From positions 1 to 9,091 of the forward strand of contig JAHHSC010000053.1 of assembly GCA_020025455.1 (NCBI GenBank): a stretch of DNA of 9,091 bases, in the 5' to 3' direction. The notes beneath the pieces are model-generated. The model worked only from the letters and a program-made list of their open reading frames with translations. It ran no database searches and had not been told where the DNA came from. The stretch is from Lawsonibacter sp. Lineage in GTDB: Bacteria; Bacillota; Clostridia; Oscillospirales; Oscillospiraceae. Each line of letters starts with the position of its first letter. Position 1 is the stretch's first letter. Shown piece after piece: positions 1-6,516 of this stretch. A program made the translations under genes and the position numbers.

Positions 1-884
1 GCGTGGGACACGCCCTTCAGATACCAGGCGTACTGCTTTCTGGCCTCCAGACAGGCGATTTTCTCACCCTTGTTCCGGGCAGCCATCTCAAACTGCCGTA
101 CGGCGGTGTCGCACCGCTCGGCCAGCGTGGGCATGGGCGGGATGGGCTTTCCTTCCAGTGCCGCCTTGCACTGGGCAAAAATCCATGGGTTGCCGAACAC
201 GCCCCGTCCAATCATGGCCATGTCCGCCCCGGTATAGCGCAGGATGCGGGGGGCGTCCTCCGCCTTGAATACATCGCCATTGGCGATGACGGGAATCTTC
301 ACGGCCTGTTTGACCTCACGGATATAGTCCCAGTTGGCGGTGCCCGCGTACATCTGGGCACGGGTGCGGCCGTGGACCGCCACAGCGGCCACACCGGCCT
401 CCTCCATGGCCTTGGCAAACTCCACACAGTTGATGGAGCCCTTGTCCCAGCCCAGCCGGAACTTCACCGTGACGGGGCAGCCCGCTCCCCGGATCACCGC
501 CTGGGCCACCTTGAAGGCCAAATCCGGGTCGCGCATAAGGCCAGAGCCGTCACCGGAGTTTGCCACCTTGGGCACGGGACAGCCCATGTTGATGTCGATG
601 AAGTCCGCCCCGGACACCTCGTGGGCGATCCCGGCGGCCTGCTCCATGCAGGCGGGGTCGCTGCCGAAGATCTGGGCGGCGGCGGGGTGCTCGTTCTCCC
701 CCAGCTTCAGCAGCGGGATGGACTTTTTGTCCTGGTAACACAGGGCCTTTGCACTGACCATTTCTGTGCAGGTCAGCCCCGCCCCCTGCTCCCGGCAGAT
801 GGTGCGGAACGCCATATCCGTGACCCCCGCCATTGGCCCAAGCGCCAGTGGGGTCGCAATTTCGATTCCTCCGATGGTTACCAT
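1..884 (-). CDS. dusB: tRNA-dihydrouridine synthase, DusB-like (partial, C-terminus beyond the left window edge)
   Basis: FMN-dependent enzyme of the Dus family that reduces specific uridines in tRNA to dihydrouridine using NADPH; cytosolic. The minus strand is open from the ATG at 884 through to the window edge, giving 294 visible residues with no stop. An N-terminal GPMAGVTDMAFR block (residues 16-27) is the family's flavin-barrel opening. DINMGCPVPKV (97-107) carries the expected catalytic cysteine, C102, followed by the glycine-rich GDGSGLMRDP. K141, in the VTVKFRLGW segment (138-146), and HGRTRAQMYAG (171-181) are conserved flavin/RNA-binding stretches. ANGDVF (201-206) and MIGRGVFGNPWIF (224-236) close the TIM barrel, and ARKQYAWYLKG (281-291) starts the small helical tRNA-binding domain. 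Only a few dozen C-terminal residues should be missing. The start has a purine-rich ribosome binding site (AGAGGGA, 891-897) six bases upstream. It is transcribed divergently from gdpP. The family is certain; DusB rather than another Dus subgroup is likely. Confidence 0.95.
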   Translation of the reverse strand, partial: MVTIGGIEIATPLALGPMAGVTDMAFRTICREQGAGLTCTEMVSAKALCYQDKKSIPLLKLGENEHPAAAQIFGSDPACMEQAAGIAHEVSGADFIDINMGCPVPKVANSGDGSGLMRDPDLAFKVAQAVIRGAGCPVTVKFRLGWDKGSINCVEFAKAMEEAGVAAVAVHGRTRAQMYAGTANWDYIREVKQAVKIPVIANGDVFKAEDAPRILRYTGADMAMIGRGVFGNPWIFAQCKAALEGKPIPPMPTLAERCDTAVRQFEMAARNKGEKIACLEARKQYAWYLKGVSH

Positions 885-926
885 GTTTGATCCCTCTCTA
901 ATAAGCTGAAACTAGGGCGTCAGACC

Positions 927-984
927 GCCCGGACAGTCTCACAATTTTATCACAGCGGGCCGGGATTGACAAGACTGTCCCGGC
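927..984. repeat. Inverted repeat bracketing the dusB promoter (possible operator)
   Basis: GGACAGTCT at 931-939 is the perfect reverse complement of AGACTGTCC at 972-980. Allowing one C/C mismatch, the arms extend to 927-939 and 972-984, with 12 of 13 positions complementary. The 32 bases between the arms contain the -10 box and all but one base of the -35 box of dusB. The arm centres are about 41 bp apart, close to four helical turns. The predicted dusB start lies within the left arm, so a complete RNA hairpin would not be made from that promoter, and a DNA-level role is more likely. Function is inferred, not shown. Confidence 0.6.
944..972 (-). promoter_or_regulatory. Sigma-A type promoter of dusB
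   Basis: Read on the minus strand: a -35 box TTGTCA (967-972, 5 of 6 consensus), a 17-base spacer, and a -10 box TAAAAT (944-949, 5 of 6) preceded by TG one base upstream, which makes an extended -10. Transcription should start near 937, giving a leader of about 53 bases before the dusB ATG. The -10 and -35 sit inside a large inverted repeat (927-939 and 972-984), so occupancy of that repeat would interfere with polymerase. Prediction by sequence match only. Confidence 0.75.
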
Positions 985-1016
985 CGGTCCGCCGGGGCAG
1001 TTTCGCCCCTTTCCTC

Positions 1017-1045
1017 TTGTACTCTCATGCCATTTCTGCTATAAT
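1017..1045 (+). promoter_or_regulatory. Extended -10 promoter of the gdpP-ftsH gene run
   Basis: A perfect TATAAT (1040-1045) is preceded by TG at 1037-1038 with a one-base gap, forming an extended -10 element. The -35 position, 17 bases upstream (TTGTAC, 1017-1022), matches the consensus only in its first three bases, which is typical of extended -10 promoters. Transcription should begin near 1052. It is back to back with the dusB promoter, with 44 bp between the two -35 boxes. No other convincing promoter was seen downstream, so it probably drives several or all of the six genes that follow. Confidence 0.8.
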
Positions 1046-1095
1046 GTTTAAATCTAATGGTATATAACGGTATGCTAACCTGTCACCATTGTTTT

Positions 1096-1127
1096 CAGCG
1101 GCGGAAGGCCCTGCCCTTCAGCCGCTG
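1096..1127 (+). promoter_or_regulatory. Stem-loop in the gdpP 5' leader
   Basis: CAGCGGC (1096-1102) pairs perfectly with GCCGCTG (1121-1127). After a G/A mismatch the stem continues with GGAAGG/CCTTC-type pairing (1104-1108 with 1115-1119) and closes on a 6-base loop (1109-1114), making 12 of 13 pairs in all. It ends 31 bases before the chosen gdpP start and 14 bases before its weak ribosome binding site. No T-tract follows, so it is not a standard terminator. It may stabilise the mRNA or modulate translation of gdpP; the role is inferred. Confidence 0.6.
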
Positions 1128-1141
1128 TACTGCTTTGATAG

Positions 1142-1147
1142 AAAGGG
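1142..1147 (+). promoter_or_regulatory. Ribosome binding site for gdpP (weak)
   Basis: AAAGGG lies 11 bases before the ATG at 1159. It is weaker and further away than the other sites in this run. It still supports 1159 over the in-frame ATG at 1057, which lies only about five bases after the predicted transcription start and so has no room for a ribosome binding site. Confidence 0.5.
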
Positions 1148-1158
1148 TGCCTTTTCTC

Positions 1159-3150
1159 ATGTCACGGAAGATCTCTCAGCTGTTTCACACCAGTGTACAG
1201 CTCTACTTCATCTGCCTGGCAGTGTTCGCCCTGCTCACCGGGTTCTACTCGATCCCTCTGGCCCTTGCAGAGCTGGCGGTCGTGGCGGCTCTGGCCGTCT
1301 ACAGCCGGCGCAGCAGCACACGCCGCCGGAAGGAAATCAACAAATACCTGGATAATGTGAGCAATACGGTGGACGCGGCCAGCCGCGATACCATGACCAA
1401 CTCCCCCCTGCCCATGATTATTTTCCGGCCGGAGAGCGGCGATATCATCTGGACCAACGACCGCTTTTTGGACCTGTCGCCCCAAAAGGACCATATTTTC
1501 GACACCAAGCTGTCCTCTGTCATTCCAAACTTCGACTCCCGCTGGCTCATGGAGGGGAAGGACGTCTGCCCCTCCGAGGTCCGCTACGGCAACCGCCGGT
1601 TCCGGGTCTACGGTCATCTGGTTCGTACCAGCGGCCGGGGCGGCGGCTTTCTGGCCACCACCTATTGGGTGGACATCACCGAACTGAGCCGTATCCGGGA
1701 CCACTACATGGCCACCAAGCCCGTGGCCGCCGTGCTGCTCATCGACAACTACGAGGATCTGATGAAGAACCTCTCCGACAACGAGCGGTCCAACCTGCTG
1801 GCTGAAATCGACACCCGCCTGGACGCCTGGGTGGCGGAGAGCGGCGGATTCCTGCGCCGCTACCAGCGGGAACGCTATATGTTCCTCTTTGATGAGCAGC
1901 ATCTCAGCCAGTTCGTGGAAAAAAAGTTTGAAATTCTGGACAGCGTCCATCAGGTGGTCAATCCCAGCGGCATGAACGCCTCCCTGTCCATCGGCGTGGG
2001 CAAGGACGGTGACACGTTCCAGGAGCTTTGGAACTTCGCCAACCTGTCCATCGACATGGCCCTCAGCCGCGGCGGCGATCAGGCCGTCATCCGCAACAAG
2101 GATACCTTCGAGTTCTACGGTGGGCGCTCCAAGGAGACGGAGAAGCGCACCAAAGTCAAAAGCCGCGTGATGGCCAGCGCCCTGTCCACCCTGATTTCCG
2201 ACTCCTCCCAGGTCATCATTATGGGCCACCGCTCCCCCGACAACGACGCGGCGGGCGCCTCCGCCGGCATCTGTGCCCTGGCGCGGAAGCAGGGGGTTCC
2301 GGCCCATATCATCCGGGACCCCGGCAATCCCCCCGCCCAGGAGCTGGTGGATCGGCTGTGCCATCTGCCTGAGTATGTGGGCTGTTTCCTGGATGTTGCG
2401 GAGGCCCTGCCCCTGGTGGACGAGCGCACCCTCTGCGTCGTGGTGGACACCAACCGCCCCGAACAGGTCCAGTCCCGCGACATTCTGGAAGCCTGCGGCC
2501 GCGTGGCCGTCATCGACCACCACCGCCGAGCCGCCACCTACATCGACGGCGCTGCCCTCAACTACCATGAGCCATATGCCTCCTCCGCCTCCGAGCTGGT
2601 GGCCGAGCTGCTCCAGTATGTGATGGAGCCCAACCAGCTGCTGCGGGCCGAAGCCGAGGCCCTGCTGGCCGGTATCGTGCTGGACACCAAGAACTTCACC
2701 ATGCGCACCGGCGGACGCACCTTTGAGGCCGCCGCCTTCCTGCGCCGCTCCGGTGCCGACACCGCCGAGGTGCGAAAGCTCTACCAGAACGACCTCCGGG
2801 GCACCATTGCCAAATATTCCATCATTCAAAACGCAAAGCTCTACCGGCCCAACATTGCCGTGGCCGTGGCCGAGACCCCTGTGGGCCGGGTCACCGCCGC
2901 GCAGGCCGCCGATGAGCTTTTGAACATCATCGGTATCGACACCTCCTTCGTCATCTCCCCCGATGGGGAGCTGGTGAATATCTCCGGGCGCTCCATGGGC
3001 GACGTGAATGTTCAGGTCATTCTGGAGCAGCTTGGCGGAGGCGGCAACGCAGCTGCCGCCGGAGGTCAGATTGCCGGCACAACCCCCGATGAGGTGGCCA
3101 CACGGCTGGCTGCCGCCATCGACCGCTACTTTGAGGACGAGGAGGCCTAA
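1159..3150 (+). CDS. gdpP: Cyclic-di-AMP phosphodiesterase GdpP (membrane-bound DHH/DHHA1 family)
   Basis: Hydrolyses the second messenger c-di-AMP to pApA at the inner face of the membrane, affecting osmotic and cell-wall homeostasis. From the chosen start the protein has 663 residues, the usual size for this family. Order: two membrane segments (about 14-48); a PAS-like domain (about 80-176); a degenerate GGDEF domain (about 188-316) in which the GGDEF motif is replaced by RYQRERYMF; then DHH and DHHA1 domains. The manganese ligands are all visible: H357, D361 and D363 in GHRSPDNDAAG, D430 in VVVDTNRP, D453-H454-H455 in VIDHHRR, and D509 in IVLDTKNF. The DHHA1 glycine motif reads GGGGN (626-630), where a His is usual instead of N630. 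An open frame continues upstream to an ATG at 1057, adding 34 residues including CHHC, but that start would be almost leaderless and the extra residues are not typical of GdpP. Heads the run with rplI and dnaB, as in many Firmicutes. Confidence 0.96.
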   Translation: MSRKISQLFHTSVQLYFICLAVFALLTGFYSIPLALAELAVVAALAVYSRRSSTRRRKEINKYLDNVSNTVDAASRDTMTNSPLPMIIFRPESGDIIWTNDRFLDLSPQKDHIFDTKLSSVIPNFDSRWLMEGKDVCPSEVRYGNRRFRVYGHLVRTSGRGGGFLATTYWVDITELSRIRDHYMATKPVAAVLLIDNYEDLMKNLSDNERSNLLAEIDTRLDAWVAESGGFLRRYQRERYMFLFDEQHLSQFVEKKFEILDSVHQVVNPSGMNASLSIGVGKDGDTFQELWNFANLSIDMALSRGGDQAVIRNKDTFEFYGGRSKETEKRTKVKSRVMASALSTLISDSSQVIIMGHRSPDNDAAGASAGICALARKQGVPAHIIRDPGNPPAQELVDRLCHLPEYVGCFLDVAEALPLVDERTLCVVVDTNRPEQVQSRDILEACGRVAVIDHHRRAATYIDGAALNYHEPYASSASELVAELLQYVMEPNQLLRAEAEALLAGIVLDTKNFTMRTGGRTFEAAAFLRRSGADTAEVRKLYQNDLRGTIAKYSIIQNAKLYRPNIAVAVAETPVGRVTAAQAADELLNIIGIDTSFVISPDGELVNISGRSMGDVNVQVILEQLGGGGNAAAAGGQIAGTTPDEVATRLAAAIDRYFEDEEA

Positions 3151-3202
3151 CCGCCCCCGTTCCAATATAAATCCGCGCTTTTGCGCTTATCTTGAACCAC
3201 GG

Positions 3203-3208
3203 AAAGGA
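3203..3208 (+). promoter_or_regulatory. Ribosome binding site for rplI
   Basis: AAAGGA, 10 bases before the ATG at 3219. It decides against the in-frame ATG at 3192, which would put nine non-homologous residues in front of the highly conserved L9 N-terminus (MKVILLKDV). Confidence 0.75.
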
Positions 3209-3218
3209 ACGATATACC

Positions 3219-3665
3219 ATGAAAGTCATTCTGTTGAAGGACGTCAAGGGCCAGGGCAAGAAGGGCCAGCTGGTGGAGGCCAGCGACGGCTACGCCCGCA
3301 ATTTTCTGCTGCCCCGGAAGCTGGCTGTGCTGGCTACCGCGGAGAATCTGAACACCATGAAGCAGCAGGAGAAGGCCCGCAAGGCTCAGGAGGCCGCCGA
3401 AAAGGCCGAGGCCGAGGCCACCGCCGAGAAGCTGAAGGAGCTCACCGTGAAGGTGGCTGCCAAGGCCGGTGAGGGCGGCCGCCTGTTCGGTGCCGTCACC
3501 AACAAGGAGATCTCCGAGGCGCTCAGCGAGCAGTTCGGTATCACCATCGCCAAGGCAAAGCTGGTGCTGGACGAGCCCATCAAGGCCTGCGGCGGCTATC
3601 AGGTCAAAGCCAAGCTGGGCTATGAGGTCATCGGCACCGTCAACGTGATGGTCGTGGAGGCCTGA
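3219..3665 (+). CDS. rplI: 50S ribosomal protein L9
   Basis: Structural protein of the large ribosomal subunit that binds domain V of 23S rRNA and reaches towards neighbouring ribosomes; it influences frame maintenance. The 148 residues match the family length. The N-terminal rRNA-binding domain shows the L9 signature: GQGKKGQLVEASDGYARNF from residue 11, then LLPRKLA. A long charged Ala/Glu/Lys connecting helix follows (about 45-80, with AEKAEAEATAEKLKEL), then a C-terminal domain with GRLFGAVTNKEIS and a closing GTVNVMVVEA. It begins 68 bases after gdpP; that gap has a short GCGC-TTTT-GCGC inverted repeat (3175-3186), too small to call a terminator. The gdpP-rplI-dnaB order is conserved in Firmicutes. 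Confidence 0.98.
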   Translation: MKVILLKDVKGQGKKGQLVEASDGYARNFLLPRKLAVLATAENLNTMKQQEKARKAQEAAEKAEAEATAEKLKELTVKVAAKAGEGGRLFGAVTNKEISEALSEQFGITIAKAKLVLDEPIKACGGYQVKAKLGYEVIGTVNVMVVEA

Positions 3666-3685
3666 TCCCAAGATTTTTCAGTTTA

Positions 3686-3692
3686 GAGGTGG
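3686..3692 (+). promoter_or_regulatory. Ribosome binding site for dnaB (sets a GTG start)
   Basis: GAGGTGG, four bases before GTG at 3697. No ATG is available in frame until deep inside the conserved N-terminal domain, so this site and the conserved MEDEELLLKQLPH opening fix the GTG start. Confidence 0.7.
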
Positions 3693-3696
3693 AACT

Positions 3697-5043
3697 GTGG
3701 AAGACGAAGAACTGCTGCTGAAGCAGCTGCCTCACGCGGTGGAGGCGGAACAAGCCGTGCTGGGCTCTATGCTCATTGACCCCCGCTGCATCCCCGAGGT
3801 CATTGACAAGCTGCGGGGGGACGACTTCTACCTCCAGCAGAACCGCCAGATCTACGAGACCATCTACTCCATGTTCAACTACTCCCTCACCATCGACCCG
3901 GTGACCGTGCTGAACCACATGAAGCAGAATGGTTACTACGACGAAAACCAATCCCCCAAGTACGTCCTTCAGCTTATGGATATCACCCCCACGGCGGCCA
4001 ACGTCAAGGAGTACATCGACATTCTGAAGGACAAGACCCTGCTGCGGCGGGTGGCTGAGACGGCGGGCGAGCTTTCCGACCTCGTCCGCCAGGGCACCGA
4101 GACGGGCCAGGACGTGCTGGAGGCGGCAGAGCAGCGCATCTACGCCATTCGGCAGGGCCGCTCCGCCCGGGGCCTGACCCCCATTTCCGACGTGCTGATC
4201 GACGTCTATGACCGCCTCAACGAGCTGGCCTCCAGCGAAAGCGCCATCCCCGGTATGTCCACCGGCCTTCGGGATCTGGACCGGGCCATTTCCGGCCTGA
4301 ACAAGTCCGACCTTATCCTCCTGGCCGCCCGCCCCGGCATGGGCAAGACCTCCATGGCCCTGAACATCCTGCTGGACGCGGGCAAGCGCTCCGGTAAGAC
4401 GGTGGCCTTCTTCTCCCTGGAAATGAGCCGGGAGCAGCTGGCCCTCCGTCTCATTGCGGGCGAGTGCTTTGTGGATAACAAGAAGCTGGTCACCGGCAAG
4501 CTCAGCCAGGACGACTGGGAGAAGGTGGCCATTGCCGCCGACTCCCTCACCCAGGCCAAGATCCTCATTGACGACGACTCCACTGTGACGGTGGCGGACA
4601 TCAACGCCAAGTGCCGCCGGGTGGAAAATCTGGGGCTGGTGGTCATCGACTATTTGCAGCTGATGCAGTCTGCGGGCGGCAAGTCCCGGGGCGGTGAGAA
4701 CCGCCAGCAGGTGGTGTCCGACATTTCCCGCTCCCTGAAGATCATGGCAAAGGAGCTGAACGTGCCGGTGCTCTGCCTGAGCCAGCTGTCCCGTGCCAAC
4801 GAGAGCCGCACCGATAAACGCCCTATGCTCTCTGACCTGCGTGAATCGGGCGCCATCGAGCAGGACGCGGACATTGTGCTCTTCCTCTACCGGGAGGGCT
4901 ACTACAATAAAGATACGGACAACCCCAACCTGGCCGAGTGCATCATCGCCAAGAACCGCCACGGCGAGACGGGGACCGTTGAGCTGCAGTGGCTGCCTGA
5001 GTTCACCACCTTCAGCGATATGGAGCGGTACCGGGAGGAGTGA
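3697..5043 (+). CDS. dnaB: Replicative DNA helicase DnaB (DnaC in Bacillus naming)
   Basis: Hexameric 5'-to-3' helicase that unwinds DNA at the replication fork and recruits primase. It has 448 residues with a GTG start, a normal length without an intein. The N-terminal helical domain (about 1-110) opens with LPHAVEAEQAVLGSMLIDP. A linker leads into the RecA-like motor domain at about 180. Walker A is ARPGMGKTS (211-219, K217, T218). The catalytic Glu follows in FFSLEMS (E242). Walker B is LVVIDYLQLM (314-323, D318). The sensor Gln is in LSQLSR (Q363). GAIEQDADIVLFLYR (385-399) and IIAKNRHGETG (416-426), with R421 in the arginine-finger position, complete the DnaB set. It lies 31 bases after rplI and 29 bases before tilS, implying co-transcription. 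All key residues are present. Confidence 0.98.
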   Translation: MEDEELLLKQLPHAVEAEQAVLGSMLIDPRCIPEVIDKLRGDDFYLQQNRQIYETIYSMFNYSLTIDPVTVLNHMKQNGYYDENQSPKYVLQLMDITPTAANVKEYIDILKDKTLLRRVAETAGELSDLVRQGTETGQDVLEAAEQRIYAIRQGRSARGLTPISDVLIDVYDRLNELASSESAIPGMSTGLRDLDRAISGLNKSDLILLAARPGMGKTSMALNILLDAGKRSGKTVAFFSLEMSREQLALRLIAGECFVDNKKLVTGKLSQDDWEKVAIAADSLTQAKILIDDDSTVTVADINAKCRRVENLGLVVIDYLQLMQSAGGKSRGGENRQQVVSDISRSLKIMAKELNVPVLCLSQLSRANESRTDKRPMLSDLRESGAIEQDADIVLFLYREGYYNKDTDNPNLAECIIAKNRHGETGTVELQWLPEFTTFSDMERYREE

Positions 5044-5060
5044 TCCCCACGCCGCCAAGA

Positions 5061-5066
5061 AGGAGG
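5061..5066 (+). promoter_or_regulatory. Ribosome binding site for tilS
   Basis: A perfect AGGAGG, six bases before the ATG at 5073. It rules out the in-frame ATG at 5040, which overlaps the dnaB stop region and would add 11 residues (MIPTPPRRRAA) not expected in TilS. A second in-frame ATG at 5085 is possible but too far from this site. Confidence 0.8.
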
Positions 5067-5072
5067 GCAGCC

Positions 5073-6467
5073 ATGCTGGAATCCATGGAAGAACTCATCG
5101 CTGCACAGCATCTGATCCCCGCCGGGAGCAAGGTGCTGTGCGCCGTATCCGGAGGCGCGGATTCGATCTGTCTGCTCCACGCCCTCTACCACCTGCGGCC
5201 CAGCCTGGGCTTTGACCTGGCTGCGGCCCACTTTGACCATCAGCTTCGGGGCGAGCAGTCCACCGCTGACGCCCGCTTTGTGGGGCAGTTCGTGGACCTG
5301 TGCTGCGGGCCCCAGCGCCTGTCTGACGGCTCTATTTTGCCCCCTGTCCCCCTGTTTACCGGCACCGGCGACGTGGCCGGGGAGGCCCGGCGGCGGGGCA
5401 CCGGCGTGGAGGAGACCGCCCGGGAGCTGCGCTACCAATTTCTCCGGGATGCCGCCCAGGCGGCGGGCTGTGACCTCATCGCCACTGCCCACAACGCCGA
5501 CGACAACGTGGAGACCATCCTCTTTCATCTGGCCAGAGGCTCCGGACTGCGGGGGCTCACCGGCATCCGGTCCAAGTCCGGCCCCCTGATCCGCCCCCTG
5601 CTCACCACTCCCCGGCATGCCATTGAGGACTACCTCCTCTTTTACGGGCTTCCCCACCGGGAGGACCACACCAACCGGGACGACACCTACTCCCGCAACC
5701 GCATCCGCCACCAGGTGACCCCTGTGCTGGAAGAGCTCTTCCCCGGTCTGGCTGCCCGGGTGGCAAAGACCGCCGACCGGCTCCGGGCCGATGAGGACTG
5801 CCTGAGCGCATTGGCCGCTGCGGTGGCAGAAAAAGCCCAGCTGCGAAATGGGGAGCTGTGCATCCCCGCCCAGGCCATTGCCAACTGCCACGAGGCGGTG
5901 GCCCCCCGCGTGGTCCGACAGCTGATCGGCCGGATGAGCGGCGGGGACCAGAACTGCGCCGCCGTTCATCTTAACGCGGTGACCGCCCTGTGCCGGGATG
6001 CAAAAAACACCTCCGGCCAGGTGGATCTGCCCCATGGACTCACCGCCCGGCGGGAGTATGAAAGCCTCATTCTCTCTGACCGGAAGCCGTCCGGTCCCCT
6101 CTCCCCTGTCCAGGTCAAGCTGCCCGGTCTGACCCAGGCAGGAAGCTGGACTATGACCGCCGCACAGGACGTTTATCAGGGGCAGAAACAGGGTAAGCTG
6201 GAGTTTTGGCTCAGACAGGCGGATGTGCCCGCCCTCACCCTCCGCTCCAGGCAGGAGGGCGACAAGCTGGCTCTGCCGGGCCGGCCCAAGAAAACCGTAA
6301 AGAAGTGGCTCATCGAGGAAAAGGTGCCCCGCCTGCAGCGGGATGCGCTGCCCCTTCTGGACTGCGGCGGCCGGGTGGCCGCTGCGGCGCAGCTGGGACC
6401 CGATGCTGATTTTGTTCCCCAGCCGGGCGAGGCCGCCTGGCACGTTATATTGACCACGCAGCGATAA
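5073..6467 (+). CDS. tilS: tRNA(Ile)-lysidine synthase
   Basis: ATP-dependent enzyme that joins lysine to C34 of the CAU-anticodon tRNA-Ile, converting it to lysidine so that it reads AUA and is charged with isoleucine; essential in most bacteria. It has 464 residues, a normal long form. The N-terminal PP-loop ATPase domain shows VSGGADS (25-31), AAHFDHQLRG (51-60) and TAHNADDNVET (138-148), then GLRGLTGI and LIRPLL. TNRDDTYSRNRIRH (200-213) is the conserved tRNA-binding segment, and a middle helical domain follows. The C-terminal TilS domain has LTLRSRQEGDKLALPG (388-403) and KKTVKKWLIEEKVPR (406-420). Between C77-C78 and PLFTGTGD (93-100) there appear to be about ten extra residues compared with typical homologues, probably a surface loop. 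It is followed by hpt and ftsH, the same order as in Bacillus. The stop codon forms part of a hairpin. Confidence 0.97.
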   Translation: MLESMEELIAAQHLIPAGSKVLCAVSGGADSICLLHALYHLRPSLGFDLAAAHFDHQLRGEQSTADARFVGQFVDLCCGPQRLSDGSILPPVPLFTGTGDVAGEARRRGTGVEETARELRYQFLRDAAQAAGCDLIATAHNADDNVETILFHLARGSGLRGLTGIRSKSGPLIRPLLTTPRHAIEDYLLFYGLPHREDHTNRDDTYSRNRIRHQVTPVLEELFPGLAARVAKTADRLRADEDCLSALAAAVAEKAQLRNGELCIPAQAIANCHEAVAPRVVRQLIGRMSGGDQNCAAVHLNAVTALCRDAKNTSGQVDLPHGLTARREYESLILSDRKPSGPLSPVQVKLPGLTQAGSWTMTAAQDVYQGQKQGKLEFWLRQADVPALTLRSRQEGDKLALPGRPKKTVKKWLIEEKVPRLQRDALPLLDCGGRVAAAAQLGPDADFVPQPGEAAWHVILTTQR

Positions 6468-6488
6468 GCGTCCGCTACGCGGCCGCTT
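6466..6488 (+). promoter_or_regulatory. Hairpin overlapping the tilS stop codon, upstream of hpt
   Basis: AAGCGTCCGC (6466-6475) and GCGGCCGCTT (6479-6488) pair at 9 of 10 positions (single T/C mismatch) around a three-base loop. The first two A residues are the last two bases of the tilS TAA stop. It ends 12 bases before the hpt ribosome binding site (AAAGGA, 6501-6506). No T-tract follows (the next bases are CACCCC), so it is not a standard intrinsic terminator. A role in mRNA processing, stability or partial attenuation between tilS and hpt is inference. Confidence 0.55.
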
Positions 6489-6516
6489 CACCCCATCCAG
6501 AAAGGAAGAACAGTTT

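Noticed and set aside
3..890. Plus-strand open frame of 295 codons opposite dusB
   Set aside because: The minus strand encodes a clear Dus protein with catalytic Cys; the plus frame has no motif and ends at the dusB start region.
1679..2108. GGDEF domain of GdpP as an active diguanylate cyclase
   Set aside because: The GGDEF signature is absent (RYQRERYMF instead), as is usual for GdpP; no cyclase activity is expected.
1162..3165. Minus-strand open frame of 667 codons opposite gdpP
   Set aside because: It mirrors gdpP almost exactly, is rich in Gly, His, Val and Leu with no recognisable motif, and arises because G/C-ending codons leave few stops on the opposite strand. The plus-strand protein has a full set of conserved motifs.
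3166..3171. TATAAA as a -10 box of a separate rplI promoter
   Set aside because: No -35-like hexamer at the right distance upstream (GC-rich end of gdpP); a single AT-rich hexamer is not enough.
3175..3186. GCGC-TTTT-GCGC inverted repeat between gdpP and rplI as a terminator
   Set aside because: Only a four-base stem and no T-tract directly after it; too weak to call.
3640..5058. Minus-strand open frame of 472 codons opposite dnaB
   Set aside because: A codon-bias shadow of dnaB, with no domain and no credible ribosome binding context.
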